A DNA stretch of 64,000 nt from Actinoplanes lutulentus (GTDB taxonomy: Bacteria > Actinomycetota > Actinomycetes > Mycobacteriales > Micromonosporaceae): contig NZ_QLMJ01000020.1 of the NCBI RefSeq assembly GCF_003259845.1, forward strand, positions 163,697 to 227,696, given 5' to 3'. The stretch's first letter is position 1; each line of letters begins with the position of its first letter. Below the pieces are notes generated by a model that was given only the letters and a program-made list of their open reading frames with translations, was not told where the DNA came from and ran no database searches. Below are positions 26,822 to 35,458 of this stretch, one piece after another. The translations under genes were made by a program, and so were the position numbers.

Positions 26822-28060
26822 TCAGCGGACCGTCCTGATCGGCATGATGAGCACCGCGCCGAGCGCGCAGGCGAGCATGCTGGCGAGGAAGAGTGGGGTG
26901 AACCCGAACCCGAGGGCGACCATGGCGGTGCTGGCGACCGGGGCGAGGACCTGTCCTCCGCTGTTGGCGATGTTGAGGAAGCCGAGGTCCTTGGCCCGGG
27001 AGTGAGCGCTGGGCAGTACTTCGGTCATCAACGCGGTGTCCACGCTGTAGTAGCTGCCGAAGGCGAGTCCGCCGATGACGGCGAAGGCGGTCATTCCGGC
27101 GATGGTCGGGGACAGTAGCGGTGCGATGCCGGCGGCGACCGCGATCAGGGACGCGGCGATGACGAACGGTTTGCGGCGGCGTATCCGGTCCGACCAGGGG
27201 CCGGCGGCCAGGGTGCCGGCGATGGCGGCGGCCAGGAACAGCACCGAGTTGATGGCGAGGACCCCGGCGGCTCGGCTCTCGGTCAGGCCGACGTAGTCGG
27301 TGAGCAGGTACAGCTGGAAGGTCTGGATCATGAAGTAGCCGAGCACCAGCAGCAGGCGGCCCCAGAGCGCCCAGTAGAAGTCTGGCATCCGCCGTGGCGG
27401 CGCCAGGCTACGCAGGAAAGTCGCGGCGGTGCGGTCCGGTCGTGGCACATCGAGGTTGGGCTGGTCCGGGGCGATCAGGACGGCCGCGAGCGGGAAGAGT
27501 ACGGCGATCGCGGCCAGGACCGCGAAACCCGCGCTGTGCCGTTCGACGAAGGGCGCGCCGAGCAGGACGCCGATGGCGTTGCCGAGCAGGATGGCCAGCC
27601 CGACGACGGCGGAGATGCCGGCCCGTCGGCCGGCCGGGACCCGGTCGGGGACGACGGCGGTCAGTGCCGCGACGGTGGCGTTGAGCGCGGTGATCGCGAG
27701 GCACCAGCACAGGGTCAGGGTCAGGATCCGGCCGGCGTGCGGTGCCGCGAGCATCATCGCGGCGGTGCCGATGCCGCCGCCGACGACCCAGGGGGTACGC
27801 GCGCCCCACCGTGAGCGGGTGAGGTCGGAGCATGCGCCGAAGGCGATGTTGGCGAGCAGCCCGACCACGGCGCCGGTCGCGGTCAGCACGGCGAACAGGT
27901 GCAGCTTGTCCGCCGGTGCGAGGTCGGCGATGGTGGCGGGCAGCAGCACCTGTGTGGCGGCGCTGAAGGGAATGTTCCAGCCGAGGGTGCCGATCAGCAG
28001 GGCCGCCGCTAGTCGTCGGGTCGTGGCCGGAGCATCGGTCTGTGCCGGGGGCAGGCTCAT
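26822..28060 (-). CDS. MFS transporter, third member of the glycoside-transporter-like set
   Basis: The ATG at 28060 (MSLPPAQTD) gives 412 residues. The much longer open frame extends through the hydrolase gene in another frame and is rejected. The second-helix loop SDLTRSRWGARTPWV and C-terminal VDTALMTEVLPSAHSRAKDLGFLNIAN match the paralogues at 719-1996 and 51211-52479. The ATG overlaps the hydrolase stop by 4 bp. Its convergent partner ends 6 bp away. Substrate unknown; it presumably moves a compound handled by the hydrolase and M28 protein. Confidence 0.82.
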   Translation of the reverse strand: MSLPPAQTDAPATTRRLAAALLIGTLGWNIPFSAATQVLLPATIADLAPADKLHLFAVLTATGAVVGLLANIAFGACSDLTRSRWGARTPWVVGGGIGTAAMMLAAPHAGRILTLTLCWCLAITALNATVAALTAVVPDRVPAGRRAGISAVVGLAILLGNAIGVLLGAPFVERHSAGFAVLAAIAVLFPLAAVLIAPDQPNLDVPRPDRTAATFLRSLAPPRRMPDFYWALWGRLLLVLGYFMIQTFQLYLLTDYVGLTESRAAGVLAINSVLFLAAAIAGTLAAGPWSDRIRRRKPFVIAASLIAVAAGIAPLLSPTIAGMTAFAVIGGLAFGSYYSVDTALMTEVLPSAHSRAKDLGFLNIANSGGQVLAPVASTAMVALGFGFTPLFLASMLACALGAVLIMPIRTVR

Positions 28061-28911
28061 GGCAGGGGTCCTCGGGTCGCGGGTACGCGGTCGTCGATCC
28101 AGGTCAGGACCAGGTCGAGGATCCGCTCGGCGGGAAGGTCGTTGAGCAGTTCGTGGCGGCCGCCGTCGACCAGGTGCAGGGTCTTGTCGCCGGTGCCGAG
28201 GGCGTCGACGAGACGGCGGCTCTGCCGGTGGTCGGTGGCGGTGTCGTCGGTGCCGTGCAGGACGAGGCAGGGGGCCTGCCAGCGTGGGGCGTGACGCCAC
28301 AGCCGGGCGGACACGTCGAGGGCGGTCGCGCCGACGAGCAGTGGCACCCGGCCGGGATGCATGAGCGGGTCGCGGCGAGCCCGCTCGACGACGTCCGGTC
28401 GCCGGGTCAGCTCGTCGATCGGAGCGTTGCGGCCGGGCACCGGCGTCCTCGGGAGCAGCCGTGCCAGCAGCATCGCCGCCGCTCGCGCCGGTGCCGGCAC
28501 CGGCGGCACCAGGACCGGGGCGGACAGGACCACTCCGGCGGTCCCGGCCGGATCGGTAGCGACGCTGCCGGCCGTCACCAGGCCACCGAGGGAGTGGCCG
28601 AACAGCAGGACCGGCAGGCCCTCGCCGTGCAGCCGGGCCCGGACGCGGACGTGATCGGCGACAGCGGCGCGGATATCGGTGAGCCGGCGCGGCCCCGGCG
28701 AGCGGCCGTGCCCGATCATGTCCATCGCCCAGACGCCATACCCGCGGTCCAGCAGGTGCGGGATCAGCTGGGCGTGCTCGTCGGTGTAGCGCTGCGCGTG
28801 CTCGGCGAAGCCGTGCTGCAGCTGGACGATGGCGCGGGCCTGCCCGGCTGGGTTCCAGACATGGACCCGGGCGCCGGAGTCGAGGTCCCATGAGGTCGGA
28901 TGGTCACTCAT
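28057..28911 (-). CDS. alpha/beta hydrolase, monoacylglycerol lipase-like
   Basis: The ATG at 28911 (MSDHPTSW) overlaps the M28 gene end by 8 bp, giving 284 residues. The triad is visible: Ser107 in LLFGHSLGG, Asp in VLHGTDDTAT, and His in GGRHELLND. The oxyanion region is QLQHGFAEHAQRY, which is the HG motif of monoglyceride lipases. Cytoplasmic ester hydrolysis is likely; substrate not known. Confidence 0.85.
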   Translation of the reverse strand: MSDHPTSWDLDSGARVHVWNPAGQARAIVQLQHGFAEHAQRYTDEHAQLIPHLLDRGYGVWAMDMIGHGRSPGPRRLTDIRAAVADHVRVRARLHGEGLPVLLFGHSLGGLVTAGSVATDPAGTAGVVLSAPVLVPPVPAPARAAAMLLARLLPRTPVPGRNAPIDELTRRPDVVERARRDPLMHPGRVPLLVGATALDVSARLWRHAPRWQAPCLVLHGTDDTATDHRQSRRLVDALGTGDKTLHLVDGGRHELLNDLPAERILDLVLTWIDDRVPATRGPLP

Positions 28912-30298
28912 CGGCCGCGGGGATCTCGCGGCGCAGTTGCTCGCCGGGGGTCGCGGCCAGGGTGAGCAGAGCACGGGTGAAAGCGATCGCCTGCCGGCGC
29001 AGCGAGTCGATGTCGATGAGCTCGAGGACAGGTTCGACGTTGAGCAGATGGTTCGGGCCGGTGATGAAGTTCAGGGCGGGCAGGCCGGCCCGGTGCCAGA
29101 ACGCGCCGCCGTCGCCGGGCCAGGTCATGCCGTCGGGGGAGTCGCCGGTCGGGTCGGGCACCATCGGGCGTACCACGCGCGCCTCGGTCACTGCCGCCTC
29201 TTCCAGGGCGGTGCGGGCGGCGTCGATCACGGCGCGGTGCCGGGTGGCGAAGCAGCAGCCGAACTCGTACGTCTGGCCTTCAGCGTGGCCGGCGTGCCCG
29301 GCCGGTGCCTGCAGAGCGCCCAGGTGTTCCAGACACATCGCGGCGGCGATCCGGGGCACCAGGTCGTCGCGGTGCGCGGTGAGGAAGGCGTCGAGTCCCC
29401 ACGCCTCCTCGAGGGCGAAGTGGCCGGTGGTCAGCAGGACCAGCACGCCGCGGGGCAGATCGGCCCGAGGGATCCGGGACAGGTACTCGGCCATCGCGAG
29501 GATCGCCTCGGGGCCGTTGTCCTCCAGCCCGTTGGTGCCGTCGGTGTGTGACTGCAACGCGATCAGCTCGTCGCTCGCGCCCGGGATCAGGCCGATCAGG
29601 TTGCGGGTGACGGCGTCCTCTACGTCGGCTTCCAGGACGAGGTTCGCCTGGCCGCCCTGGTCGAGAACCTCCCGCAGCAGGGCCGCGGTCTCCCGGCCGA
29701 CGAAGACGGCGGGCAGGTTGCGGTGCACGCCGTCGTAGAGCAGGTAGCCGTCGCGGATCTCGGCCTCGGGCAGGTCGACCGCGAGGACGAGGCCGGCGGC
29801 GTCGGCCGCCTCGAAGCGGGCCAGCTCCGCGCGCATCGCGTCCTGGCTCAGCCAGACCCGTTCGTACGCGTCCTGCGGGTCGTATCCCTCGGCGTGCACC
29901 GGCTGGGCGGGCGCGTCCCAGTCCAGCATGTCGAACAGTTCGGCCTGCAGCGGCGGCAGCCCGATGTGCACCAGCCCGATCACGCCTGGCGCCGGCTCGG
30001 CGGCCAGCGGCCCGGTCACCCCCGCCGCATCGGTGTGACCCGAGTAGGCCACCGGCGAGACGACCGGGACCTCCCGGTCGGTGCGCAGGCTCCAGCGGCG
30101 CGGGGTCCAGCGGCGCATCGGAATGCTCTCCAGCCACACCTCCTGCACCCCTGCGGCGCAGAGCCGCGCGGCCAGGTCGTCGATGTACTCCTCGTGGGCG
30201 GGGGAGCCGGTCGCGCGCAGGCCACGCTCGTCCAGTGCTGCCTGCCATTGACGCAGCGTCGCAGCGTCCAGGAACGTGTCGTTGATGCCGGGTTTCAT
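28904..30298 (-). CDS. M28-type metallopeptidase-like protein
   Basis: The protein has 464 residues. SHTDGTNGLEDNGPEAIL matches the first metal-binding block of M28 aminopeptidases (His-x-Asp, then Asp-Asn). CLEHLGALQAP and LPALNFITGPNHLLN supply further candidate ligands. A PA-like segment lies around 90-210. No signal peptide was seen, so cytoplasmic hydrolysis of an amide or peptide is likely. It is the first gene of a three-gene operon with lipase and MFS genes, divergent from the PucR regulator. Confidence 0.75.
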   Translation of the reverse strand: MKPGINDTFLDAATLRQWQAALDERGLRATGSPAHEEYIDDLAARLCAAGVQEVWLESIPMRRWTPRRWSLRTDREVPVVSPVAYSGHTDAAGVTGPLAAEPAPGVIGLVHIGLPPLQAELFDMLDWDAPAQPVHAEGYDPQDAYERVWLSQDAMRAELARFEAADAAGLVLAVDLPEAEIRDGYLLYDGVHRNLPAVFVGRETAALLREVLDQGGQANLVLEADVEDAVTRNLIGLIPGASDELIALQSHTDGTNGLEDNGPEAILAMAEYLSRIPRADLPRGVLVLLTTGHFALEEAWGLDAFLTAHRDDLVPRIAAAMCLEHLGALQAPAGHAGHAEGQTYEFGCCFATRHRAVIDAARTALEEAAVTEARVVRPMVPDPTGDSPDGMTWPGDGGAFWHRAGLPALNFITGPNHLLNVEPVLELIDIDSLRRQAIAFTRALLTLAATPGEQLRREIPAADE

Positions 30299-30435
30299 AG
30301 GGATGTCCTGTCGCGCGGCCGCCGGCTTTGTGTCGAGCGGGTTTCACAGCGACGTTAGGTAAGTTCCGTCACAAGCAAAATCCGCTCCCGTCCGGGAAAT
30401 GGCATCCTGTTTTTGTGAGATCTCCAAAAGGCGCT

Positions 30436-31713
30436 ATGGCTGGATCGCTCACCATCGAGGGCACGCCCGCTCCGGAATGGGTCCGCGCGCACCGCCGGAC
30501 GCTGTCCACGCACGCGTTGCAGGCGCTGAGCGACCATGGCGCCGAGGCTTCGCGCCCGGCGGCGCCTCGGCGGGATCCGGAGTTGCGCTGGATCGTCGAG
30601 CACAACGTCGACCTGTTCATGCTGCTGCTGGACCGGGGACCGGGCGGCGAACTGACTGACGAGGAGGCAGCGGACCTGATCGCCTCGGCGGCCCGCCGTG
30701 CCAGCGACGGCGAACCCGTCGAGCATCTGCTGATCGACTACCAGATCGGCGCCGACGCGATGTGGCAGGTGATCGCGCCGCGGTGCCGTGCCGGTGAGCG
30801 GGACGGTCTGCTGCGAATCACCGAGGCCGTGCACCGCTACCTTCGCCAGGTCACCGGCTTCGTGGTGCGCGGCTTCCAGCACGAGGCGGCGCGGATGCGC
30901 CTGGGGGAACGTGACGCCCGGTACGGCCTGTTCAGCGCCCTGCTGTCCGGGCAGAGCCCGCAGGCAGCGGCGGAACTGGCCGGCATCGCGCTGCCGCCGG
31001 GATACCTCGTGCTCAGCCTCCACCTGGGCCCGGACCCCACACCGCCGGCCGCTCCGCCGCCTGGGCGCAGCCCGCGCGTGAGCGCGCACCGGCGGTCCAA
31101 CACCGTCCAGCGGGTTCTGGACCAGTACGGCACCGATGTGCTGGCGCTGGTCCGAGACCCGGTCGCGACCGCCCTGATTCCCGTTGCGCCCGACGCCGGC
31201 ACGGCGGAGGCGAGACTGGTGGTCGATCGCCTTACCGAGGCCCTCGGCGTCCCGGTCCACGCCGGCGCCGCTTTCGGCCCGCCGGACACGGTGCACCTTG
31301 TCCACCAGCAGGGCAACGATGTTCTGGAGATCGCCCTGGCCGCCGGACACGGCCCGGGGGCATACACCCTCGACGACGTGCTCGTCGCCTACCAGTTGAC
31401 CCGGCCCGGCCCCGGCACCGACCGGCTGCGCGAACGCCTACGACCGCTCGACGGGCACCCGGACTGGGAGCAGACCCTGCGGACCTTCCTGCGCAACGGG
31501 TTCGATCGGCAGCGCACCGCCGCCGATCTGCACGTGCATCCCAACACCGTCGACTACCGGCTGACCCGGATCGCCGTCCTCGTCGGCTTCGATCCCACCG
31601 AACCGGCACAACGACTCACCGCGTTCGCCGCCCTGTATCTGCGTGACCTCGACCGCTACCGCCGGCGATCAGGACGTGCACTGGTCACGTCGTCATGGGC
31701 AACGCCGGCGTGA
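30436..31713 (+). CDS. PucR/CdaR-type transcriptional regulator
   Basis: The ATG at 30436 follows AAAAGG; the frame opens earlier at 30328 but that part is unlikely. The 425-residue protein has an N-terminal RsbRD-like segment, a GGDEF-like middle region and a C-terminal PucR HTH (FDRQRTAADLHVHPNTVDYRLTRI). PucR-type proteins activate catabolic genes in response to purines, amides and similar compounds. It is divergent from the M28-lipase-MFS operon and is its likely regulator. Confidence 0.85.
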   Translation: MAGSLTIEGTPAPEWVRAHRRTLSTHALQALSDHGAEASRPAAPRRDPELRWIVEHNVDLFMLLLDRGPGGELTDEEAADLIASAARRASDGEPVEHLLIDYQIGADAMWQVIAPRCRAGERDGLLRITEAVHRYLRQVTGFVVRGFQHEAARMRLGERDARYGLFSALLSGQSPQAAAELAGIALPPGYLVLSLHLGPDPTPPAAPPPGRSPRVSAHRRSNTVQRVLDQYGTDVLALVRDPVATALIPVAPDAGTAEARLVVDRLTEALGVPVHAGAAFGPPDTVHLVHQQGNDVLEIALAAGHGPGAYTLDDVLVAYQLTRPGPGTDRLRERLRPLDGHPDWEQTLRTFLRNGFDRQRTAADLHVHPNTVDYRLTRIAVLVGFDPTEPAQRLTAFAALYLRDLDRYRRRSGRALVTSSWATPA

Positions 31714-31806
31714 GGCTGCCACCCGGCGCACGCAGCGACCTGTGCACGTAAGATGACCTCCTGCCGGGACGAACGGCTATTACGGCGGCGACCTGCGGAG
31801 GTGAAC

Positions 31807-32526
31807 GTGCCGAGTCGCGGGCAGCTCCGGGGACAGAGCGCGACCGAAGAGGTTCACCGGCTTCTGCGTGAGGACATCCTCAACGGCCGTTTCACCTCCG
31901 GCGAGGTGCTCGAGCAGGACAAGATCGGCCGGCTTCTCGGGGTGAGCGCCACGCCGATCCGTGAGGCCCTGCGGCGGCTTCAGGAGGAGGGCCTGGTCGT
32001 CGCCCCGCCCCAGCGGCGGGCGCGCGTGGTCGGGTTCGATCCTGCTCAGGTCGAGGCCCTCTATGCCGAACGCATCTGTATCGAGGCGATGGGTGCGGCG
32101 CTGACCGCCCGGGTCGTGACGGACGAATCTCTCATGGCGATGCGGGATGCGTTTCAGAGGATGCAATCCGCGAGCACGGGAGCGGGTGGACCTGACGCCG
32201 CCTGGCATGCGGCCCATTTCGATTTCCACATGCTCGCCACCGACTCGCTGGGGCAGGCCATGCAATCGCGCGTGGCCATCAACTTCGACCGCAGCCGGCA
32301 TTACGTTCAGATGCAGCGGCCCGAAGCGCTGGACGGGTGGCGTGCGCCGAACCGCTGGCACGGCGCCATCCTGGCCGCGTTCGAGGCGCGCGATCCGGAC
32401 GCAGCGGGTGCGGCGATGGCCAGCGACCTGGCGAACGCCGCGGTCGCCCTGATCGGCTACATGACGCCGGATCACGAACCCACGCTCATCACGAGCGTGG
32501 TCGAGCGGTTCCACCAGGCGACGTGA
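31807..32526 (+). CDS. GntR family regulator, FCD (FadR) subfamily
   Basis: The GTG at 31807 is preferred because GGAG (31797-31800) lies 6 bp upstream, giving 239 residues. A winged HTH (VHRLLREDILNGRFTSGEVLEQDKIGRLLGVSATPIREALRRL) precedes an all-helical FCD ligand domain with several His/Asp residues. It converges with the SDR-Rid operon. The palindrome at 34580-34593 inside that cluster is a candidate binding site. Confidence 0.85.
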   Translation: MPSRGQLRGQSATEEVHRLLREDILNGRFTSGEVLEQDKIGRLLGVSATPIREALRRLQEEGLVVAPPQRRARVVGFDPAQVEALYAERICIEAMGAALTARVVTDESLMAMRDAFQRMQSASTGAGGPDAAWHAAHFDFHMLATDSLGQAMQSRVAINFDRSRHYVQMQRPEALDGWRAPNRWHGAILAAFEARDPDAAGAAMASDLANAAVALIGYMTPDHEPTLITSVVERFHQAT

Positions 32527-32567
32527 CAGCGCCCCATGCGGGCGACCAGTCCACCGATGGGGCGCTG
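32527..32567. terminator. hairpin between convergent GntR and SDR genes
   Basis: An 11-bp perfect stem (CAGCGCCCCAT with ATGGGGCGCTG) flanks a 19-nt loop, directly after the GntR stop and 20 bp after the SDR stop. It can serve both directions. Confidence 0.6.
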
Positions 32568-32586
32568 CCAGGTGTGCCGGGAGTGG

Positions 32587-33384
32587 TCAGATCGCCGTCC
32601 AGCCACCGTCGATGACGATGTCCGCGCCGGTCATGAACCGCGCCTCGTCGGAGGCGAGAAACACCGCCGCGTGCGCGATGTCGACCGGCTCGGCCTGGAT
32701 GCGTGTCTCGTCGTCGGGGAAGACCAGCGGTGTCGCGGCGCGGAAGGCGGCCTGCAGGCCCGGGTTTGCCCGCACCGCGGACGACATGTCGGTGTTGGTC
32801 GAGCCGGGGCTCAGCACGTTGACGGTCACCCCGTAGGCGCCGTATTCGACGGCCAGGGCTTTCGCCAGGTTCGTGATGCCGGCCTTGGCCATGCAGTACG
32901 CGGCGAATCCATTCACTCCGACCCGGTCGAAGTTGGAGCTGACCAGGACGGCGCGGCCCGACTTCTGCGCGGCGAACGTCCGCAGGGCGGTGCGTACCGC
33001 GACGAACGTGCCCAGCATGTTGACCTGCAGGCTCTGCAGCACCTCCTCTGCGGAGACCTCGCGGGAGTCGCCGAGCGGGCCGGAGGTCCCGGCGGAGGTG
33101 GCGATGATGTCCAGCCCGCCGAGTTGCTCGGTCGCGGCCTCGACAGCGGATTCGAGGGCGGTGGCGTCGGCGACGTCGACCGGGATGTGCGTGGCAACGC
33201 CGCCGGCCGCGGTGATCAGCTCGTGGGTGGGGGTGCCGCCTTCACGGGGCAGTGGACTGCGGCTGAGGATCGCGACGTTCGCTCCTTCTTCCGCGTACCG
33301 CAGGGCGATGGCCCGTCCGATGCCGGACGATCCTCCGGTGACGATCGCCTTCTTGCCGGCGAGACGGCCTGTTGTCGGTGACAT
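32587..33384 (-). CDS. SDR family oxidoreductase
   Basis: The ATG at 33384 (MSPTTGRLAGKKAIVTGG) gives 265 residues; GAGGAG lies 10 bp upstream. TGGSSGIGRA and YCMAKAGITN (catalytic Tyr and Lys) are intact, and the C-terminus is IVIDGGWTAI. It follows the triple-Rid gene by 14 bp, so it shares that operon and likely acts in the same catabolic route. Substrate unknown. Confidence 0.87.
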   Translation of the reverse strand: MSPTTGRLAGKKAIVTGGSSGIGRAIALRYAEEGANVAILSRSPLPREGGTPTHELITAAGGVATHIPVDVADATALESAVEAATEQLGGLDIIATSAGTSGPLGDSREVSAEEVLQSLQVNMLGTFVAVRTALRTFAAQKSGRAVLVSSNFDRVGVNGFAAYCMAKAGITNLAKALAVEYGAYGVTVNVLSPGSTNTDMSSAVRANPGLQAAFRAATPLVFPDDETRIQAEPVDIAHAAVFLASDEARFMTGADIVIDGGWTAI

Positions 33385-33398
33385 GGAACGTGTTCTCC

Positions 33399-34541
33399 TC
33401 AGGCGTTCGTTGCGGGTTTGCGGATCACCACGGCGCCGACCTCGAGCTCGAATCCCTCGATCCACAGCCCGGTCGAGCCGACGATGGACAGGGGAGGCGC
33501 GACGCCGAACTTCTCCGTGACGACGTCTCGTAGCGCCCGCGCGTAGCGGGGGTCCTTCACGTAGACGGTCAGCTCACGCACCTCGTCGCGGGTGAGCCCG
33601 TATCCGTCGAGTGATTCGGTGAGGCTGTCGAGGACGAACCCGAGCTGCCGGACCGGGTCACCGGGGAAAGCGATCTCTCCCTGCGGGGTCGCGGGCACGT
33701 GTCCCGCGATCCCGATGAACGACCCGTGGGGCTTGGCCGAGACGGCCGCCAGCGGATACGCGTTCCTCCAGAAGATCGACTCGGGGCAGTATCCGACGCG
33801 CTGTCCCGAGGTGAGGTCGGCCGTCGCGAGATAGGCGCCGACGAAGCCGGGCCGGATCAACCCGGTCACCCCGACATGGGTGGTGGTAGCGGCAGCTTCG
33901 ATCTGCGATACGCGCAGCACGTCGGGCATGTAGACCTCGCGGAACGTGGCGTCCCCGCCGCGAAGGTCGACCATGAAGTGGGTGAAGTCCAGCACGTCGT
34001 CGAAGGTGCCGCCGAACTCCGACAGCGCCTCAGCGACGTGGGCGTACGCGACGTGCGCCTGGGCGACAGCGTCCGTTCCCCGCACGTCGCCTGCCGCGTT
34101 CGTCGCGAGTTGACCCGATACGAAAACCAGGTCTCCGGTACGGCAGGCGCTCGCGATCGGGAGGCCCTGGAGCCAGCTGTGTGACTCGGACCGGAACGAC
34201 TGCTTGGCGACGCCGATGTTCGCGATGGCGCGGATGGCGATAGTCGCCCCGGGCACCTCGCAGCCGTGGAAGCCGACGGCGGTCCAGGCCGGTGGCTGGT
34301 CGCCGAACATGTCGCCGACGCTGCGCAGGTCCTGCTCGATCGACCAGACGTCCTGGTGGAACGACGTGACCTGGACGACGTCGTTCAACGTCGCGCCCCG
34401 TGATGCCAGCTCGCCCGCCAGCTGTTCCAGCGCGGCTCGCAACGGGGAGGCGGAAGGGTCCGCAGCGATCAGACCGCTGAAGTACAGCGACTCCCAAAGG
34501 TGCGGATTTTCGTGTGCCGCGGAGGCGGGCGAGGTGATCAT
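33399..34541 (-). CDS. three-domain Rid (YjgF/YER057c/UK114) fusion protein
   Basis: The 380-residue protein contains three successive Rid-like folds: about 15-110 (LYFSGLIA ... TLNDVVQVTSF), 130-243 (LVFVSGQLA ... TFDDVLDFTHFMVD) and 265-373 (FIGIAGHVP ... LTRDEVRELTVYVKD). Canonical RidA has one fold of about 130 residues and forms trimers, so this may be a covalent trimer. The catalytic arginine of RidA appears replaced in all three (Trp86, His222, Leu351 by motif alignment). Imine deaminase activity is therefore doubtful. It is divergent from a single Rid gene across a perfect palindrome. Confidence 0.82.
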   Translation of the reverse strand: MITSPASAAHENPHLWESLYFSGLIAADPSASPLRAALEQLAGELASRGATLNDVVQVTSFHQDVWSIEQDLRSVGDMFGDQPPAWTAVGFHGCEVPGATIAIRAIANIGVAKQSFRSESHSWLQGLPIASACRTGDLVFVSGQLATNAAGDVRGTDAVAQAHVAYAHVAEALSEFGGTFDDVLDFTHFMVDLRGGDATFREVYMPDVLRVSQIEAAATTTHVGVTGLIRPGFVGAYLATADLTSGQRVGYCPESIFWRNAYPLAAVSAKPHGSFIGIAGHVPATPQGEIAFPGDPVRQLGFVLDSLTESLDGYGLTRDEVRELTVYVKDPRYARALRDVVTEKFGVAPPLSIVGSTGLWIEGFELEVGAVVIRKPATNA

Positions 34542-34579
34542 GCGGCGATGCTACGCAGCTGTGACCAGGCACGTCAACG

Positions 34580-34593
34580 AAATCTATAGATTT
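34580..34593. promoter_or_regulatory. palindromic operator AAATCTATAGATTT
   Basis: A perfect 14-bp palindrome lies midway between divergent Rid genes (34541 minus, 34656 plus). It is AT-rich in a GC-rich setting. Short palindromes of this size are typical of GntR/FCD proteins, and one is encoded at 31807-32526. Confidence 0.65.
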
Positions 34594-34655
34594 TGAGGTA
34601 CGGTGACCCGGCCGCGAAAAGCGACGTAACGCCACTGTTTCCGAGGAGTTTTGAA

Positions 34656-35087
34656 ATGCCCCCCGAGTTCCGCAAAACAGACCACAACCACAACGGCGGA
34701 TGGAGCCGGAGCTTCTTCACCGACGTCGTCACCGTCGAAGGCCCGAAGAAGCTCATCTACATTTCCGGCATCGGTTCGGAGGATCCGAGCGCGGCAACGC
34801 CGCAGGAGATGGTGACCCAGGCCCCCGGTGACTTCGCCGAGCAGACGCGGATCGCGTACGCGAAGATCAAGGACATCCTGGCCGCCCACGGAGCCACCTT
34901 CGCCGACATCGTACGCATGACGACCTACGTGACCGACGCCAAGAACGTGTTCCTCTACCACGAGGTCCAGGCGCAGGCGCTGCAGGGAACCCCGCCGCCC
35001 CCGCACACCTTCCTGCAGGTGGCCGGCCTCGCGATGCCGGAGATGCTCGTCGAGGTCGAAGTCACGGCCGCCGTGGCCGACGCCTAG
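34656..35087 (+). CDS. Rid family protein (single domain, lacks catalytic Arg)
   Basis: The ATG at 34656 follows GAGGAG (34643-34648), giving 143 residues. Rid features are LIYISGIGSEDP, FAEQTRIAYAKIKDILAAHGATFADIVRMTTYVTD and the C-terminal VEVEVTAAVADA. Where RidA has P-x-R-S, this protein has PPHTFLQV, so the substrate-carboxylate arginine is His117. This places it outside the canonical RidA group. It may act on a ring or imine intermediate together with the SDR and triple-Rid protein. Confidence 0.85.
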   Translation: MPPEFRKTDHNHNGGWSRSFFTDVVTVEGPKKLIYISGIGSEDPSAATPQEMVTQAPGDFAEQTRIAYAKIKDILAAHGATFADIVRMTTYVTDAKNVFLYHEVQAQALQGTPPPPHTFLQVAGLAMPEMLVEVEVTAAVADA

Positions 35088-35101
35088 CCCATACGCAGAG
35101 A

Positions 35102-35133
35102 CCCTGGGTCTCGGCAGCAGCCGAGACCCAGGG
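35102..35133. terminator. strong bidirectional hairpin
   Basis: A perfect 14-bp stem (CCCTGGGTCTCGGC with its complement) has the tetraloop AGCA. It lies 15 bp after the Rid stop and just past the end of the convergent small membrane gene. Confidence 0.75.
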
Positions 35134-35139
35134 CCGACG

Positions 35140-35358
35140 TCACTCGTCGTTCTGGGTGCCGTAACGACTGATCAGCGCGATGCTGACGAAGACAGCGGCG
35201 GACAGGGCCAGGTCGATGCTGAGCACCAGAGCGTAGCCGGCGGTGACGAGACTTCCGGCAGCCCACCAGATCGCCACGGCAGCGCTGGCGAAGGCGGCCG
35301 CGACAGCGAGCATCGCGTAGTCAGCCCGGGTAAATCGGCGTTCGAGGCTGCTGCTCAC
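35140..35358 (-). CDS. small two-helix membrane protein, unknown
   Basis: The 72-residue protein starts with GTG after AGGACAACTC. It has hydrophobic stretches at about 14-34 (YAMLAVAAAFASAAVAIWWA) and 40-62, and a charged tail (RYGTQNDE). No family was recognised. It may be co-transcribed with the monooxygenase-like gene upstream. Confidence 0.6.
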   Translation of the reverse strand: MSSSLERRFTRADYAMLAVAAAFASAAVAIWWAAGSLVTAGYALVLSIDLALSAAVFVSIALISRYGTQNDE

Positions 35359-35458
35359 GAGTTGTCCTGTCCGTGGCCGGGCAACGCGGCGGGATCCGCA
35401 CCCCCAGTGTCGGCGCCTCGCGGTGCCTGCGGCCGGGCAACGGGGAAATGCGCAGTGC

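Noticed and set aside
28061..28891. N-terminal extension of the MFS frame through the hydrolase gene
   Set aside because: The extension is Arg/Pro-rich and antisense-like; the ATG at 28060 overlaps the hydrolase stop neatly and begins a normal MFS N-terminus.
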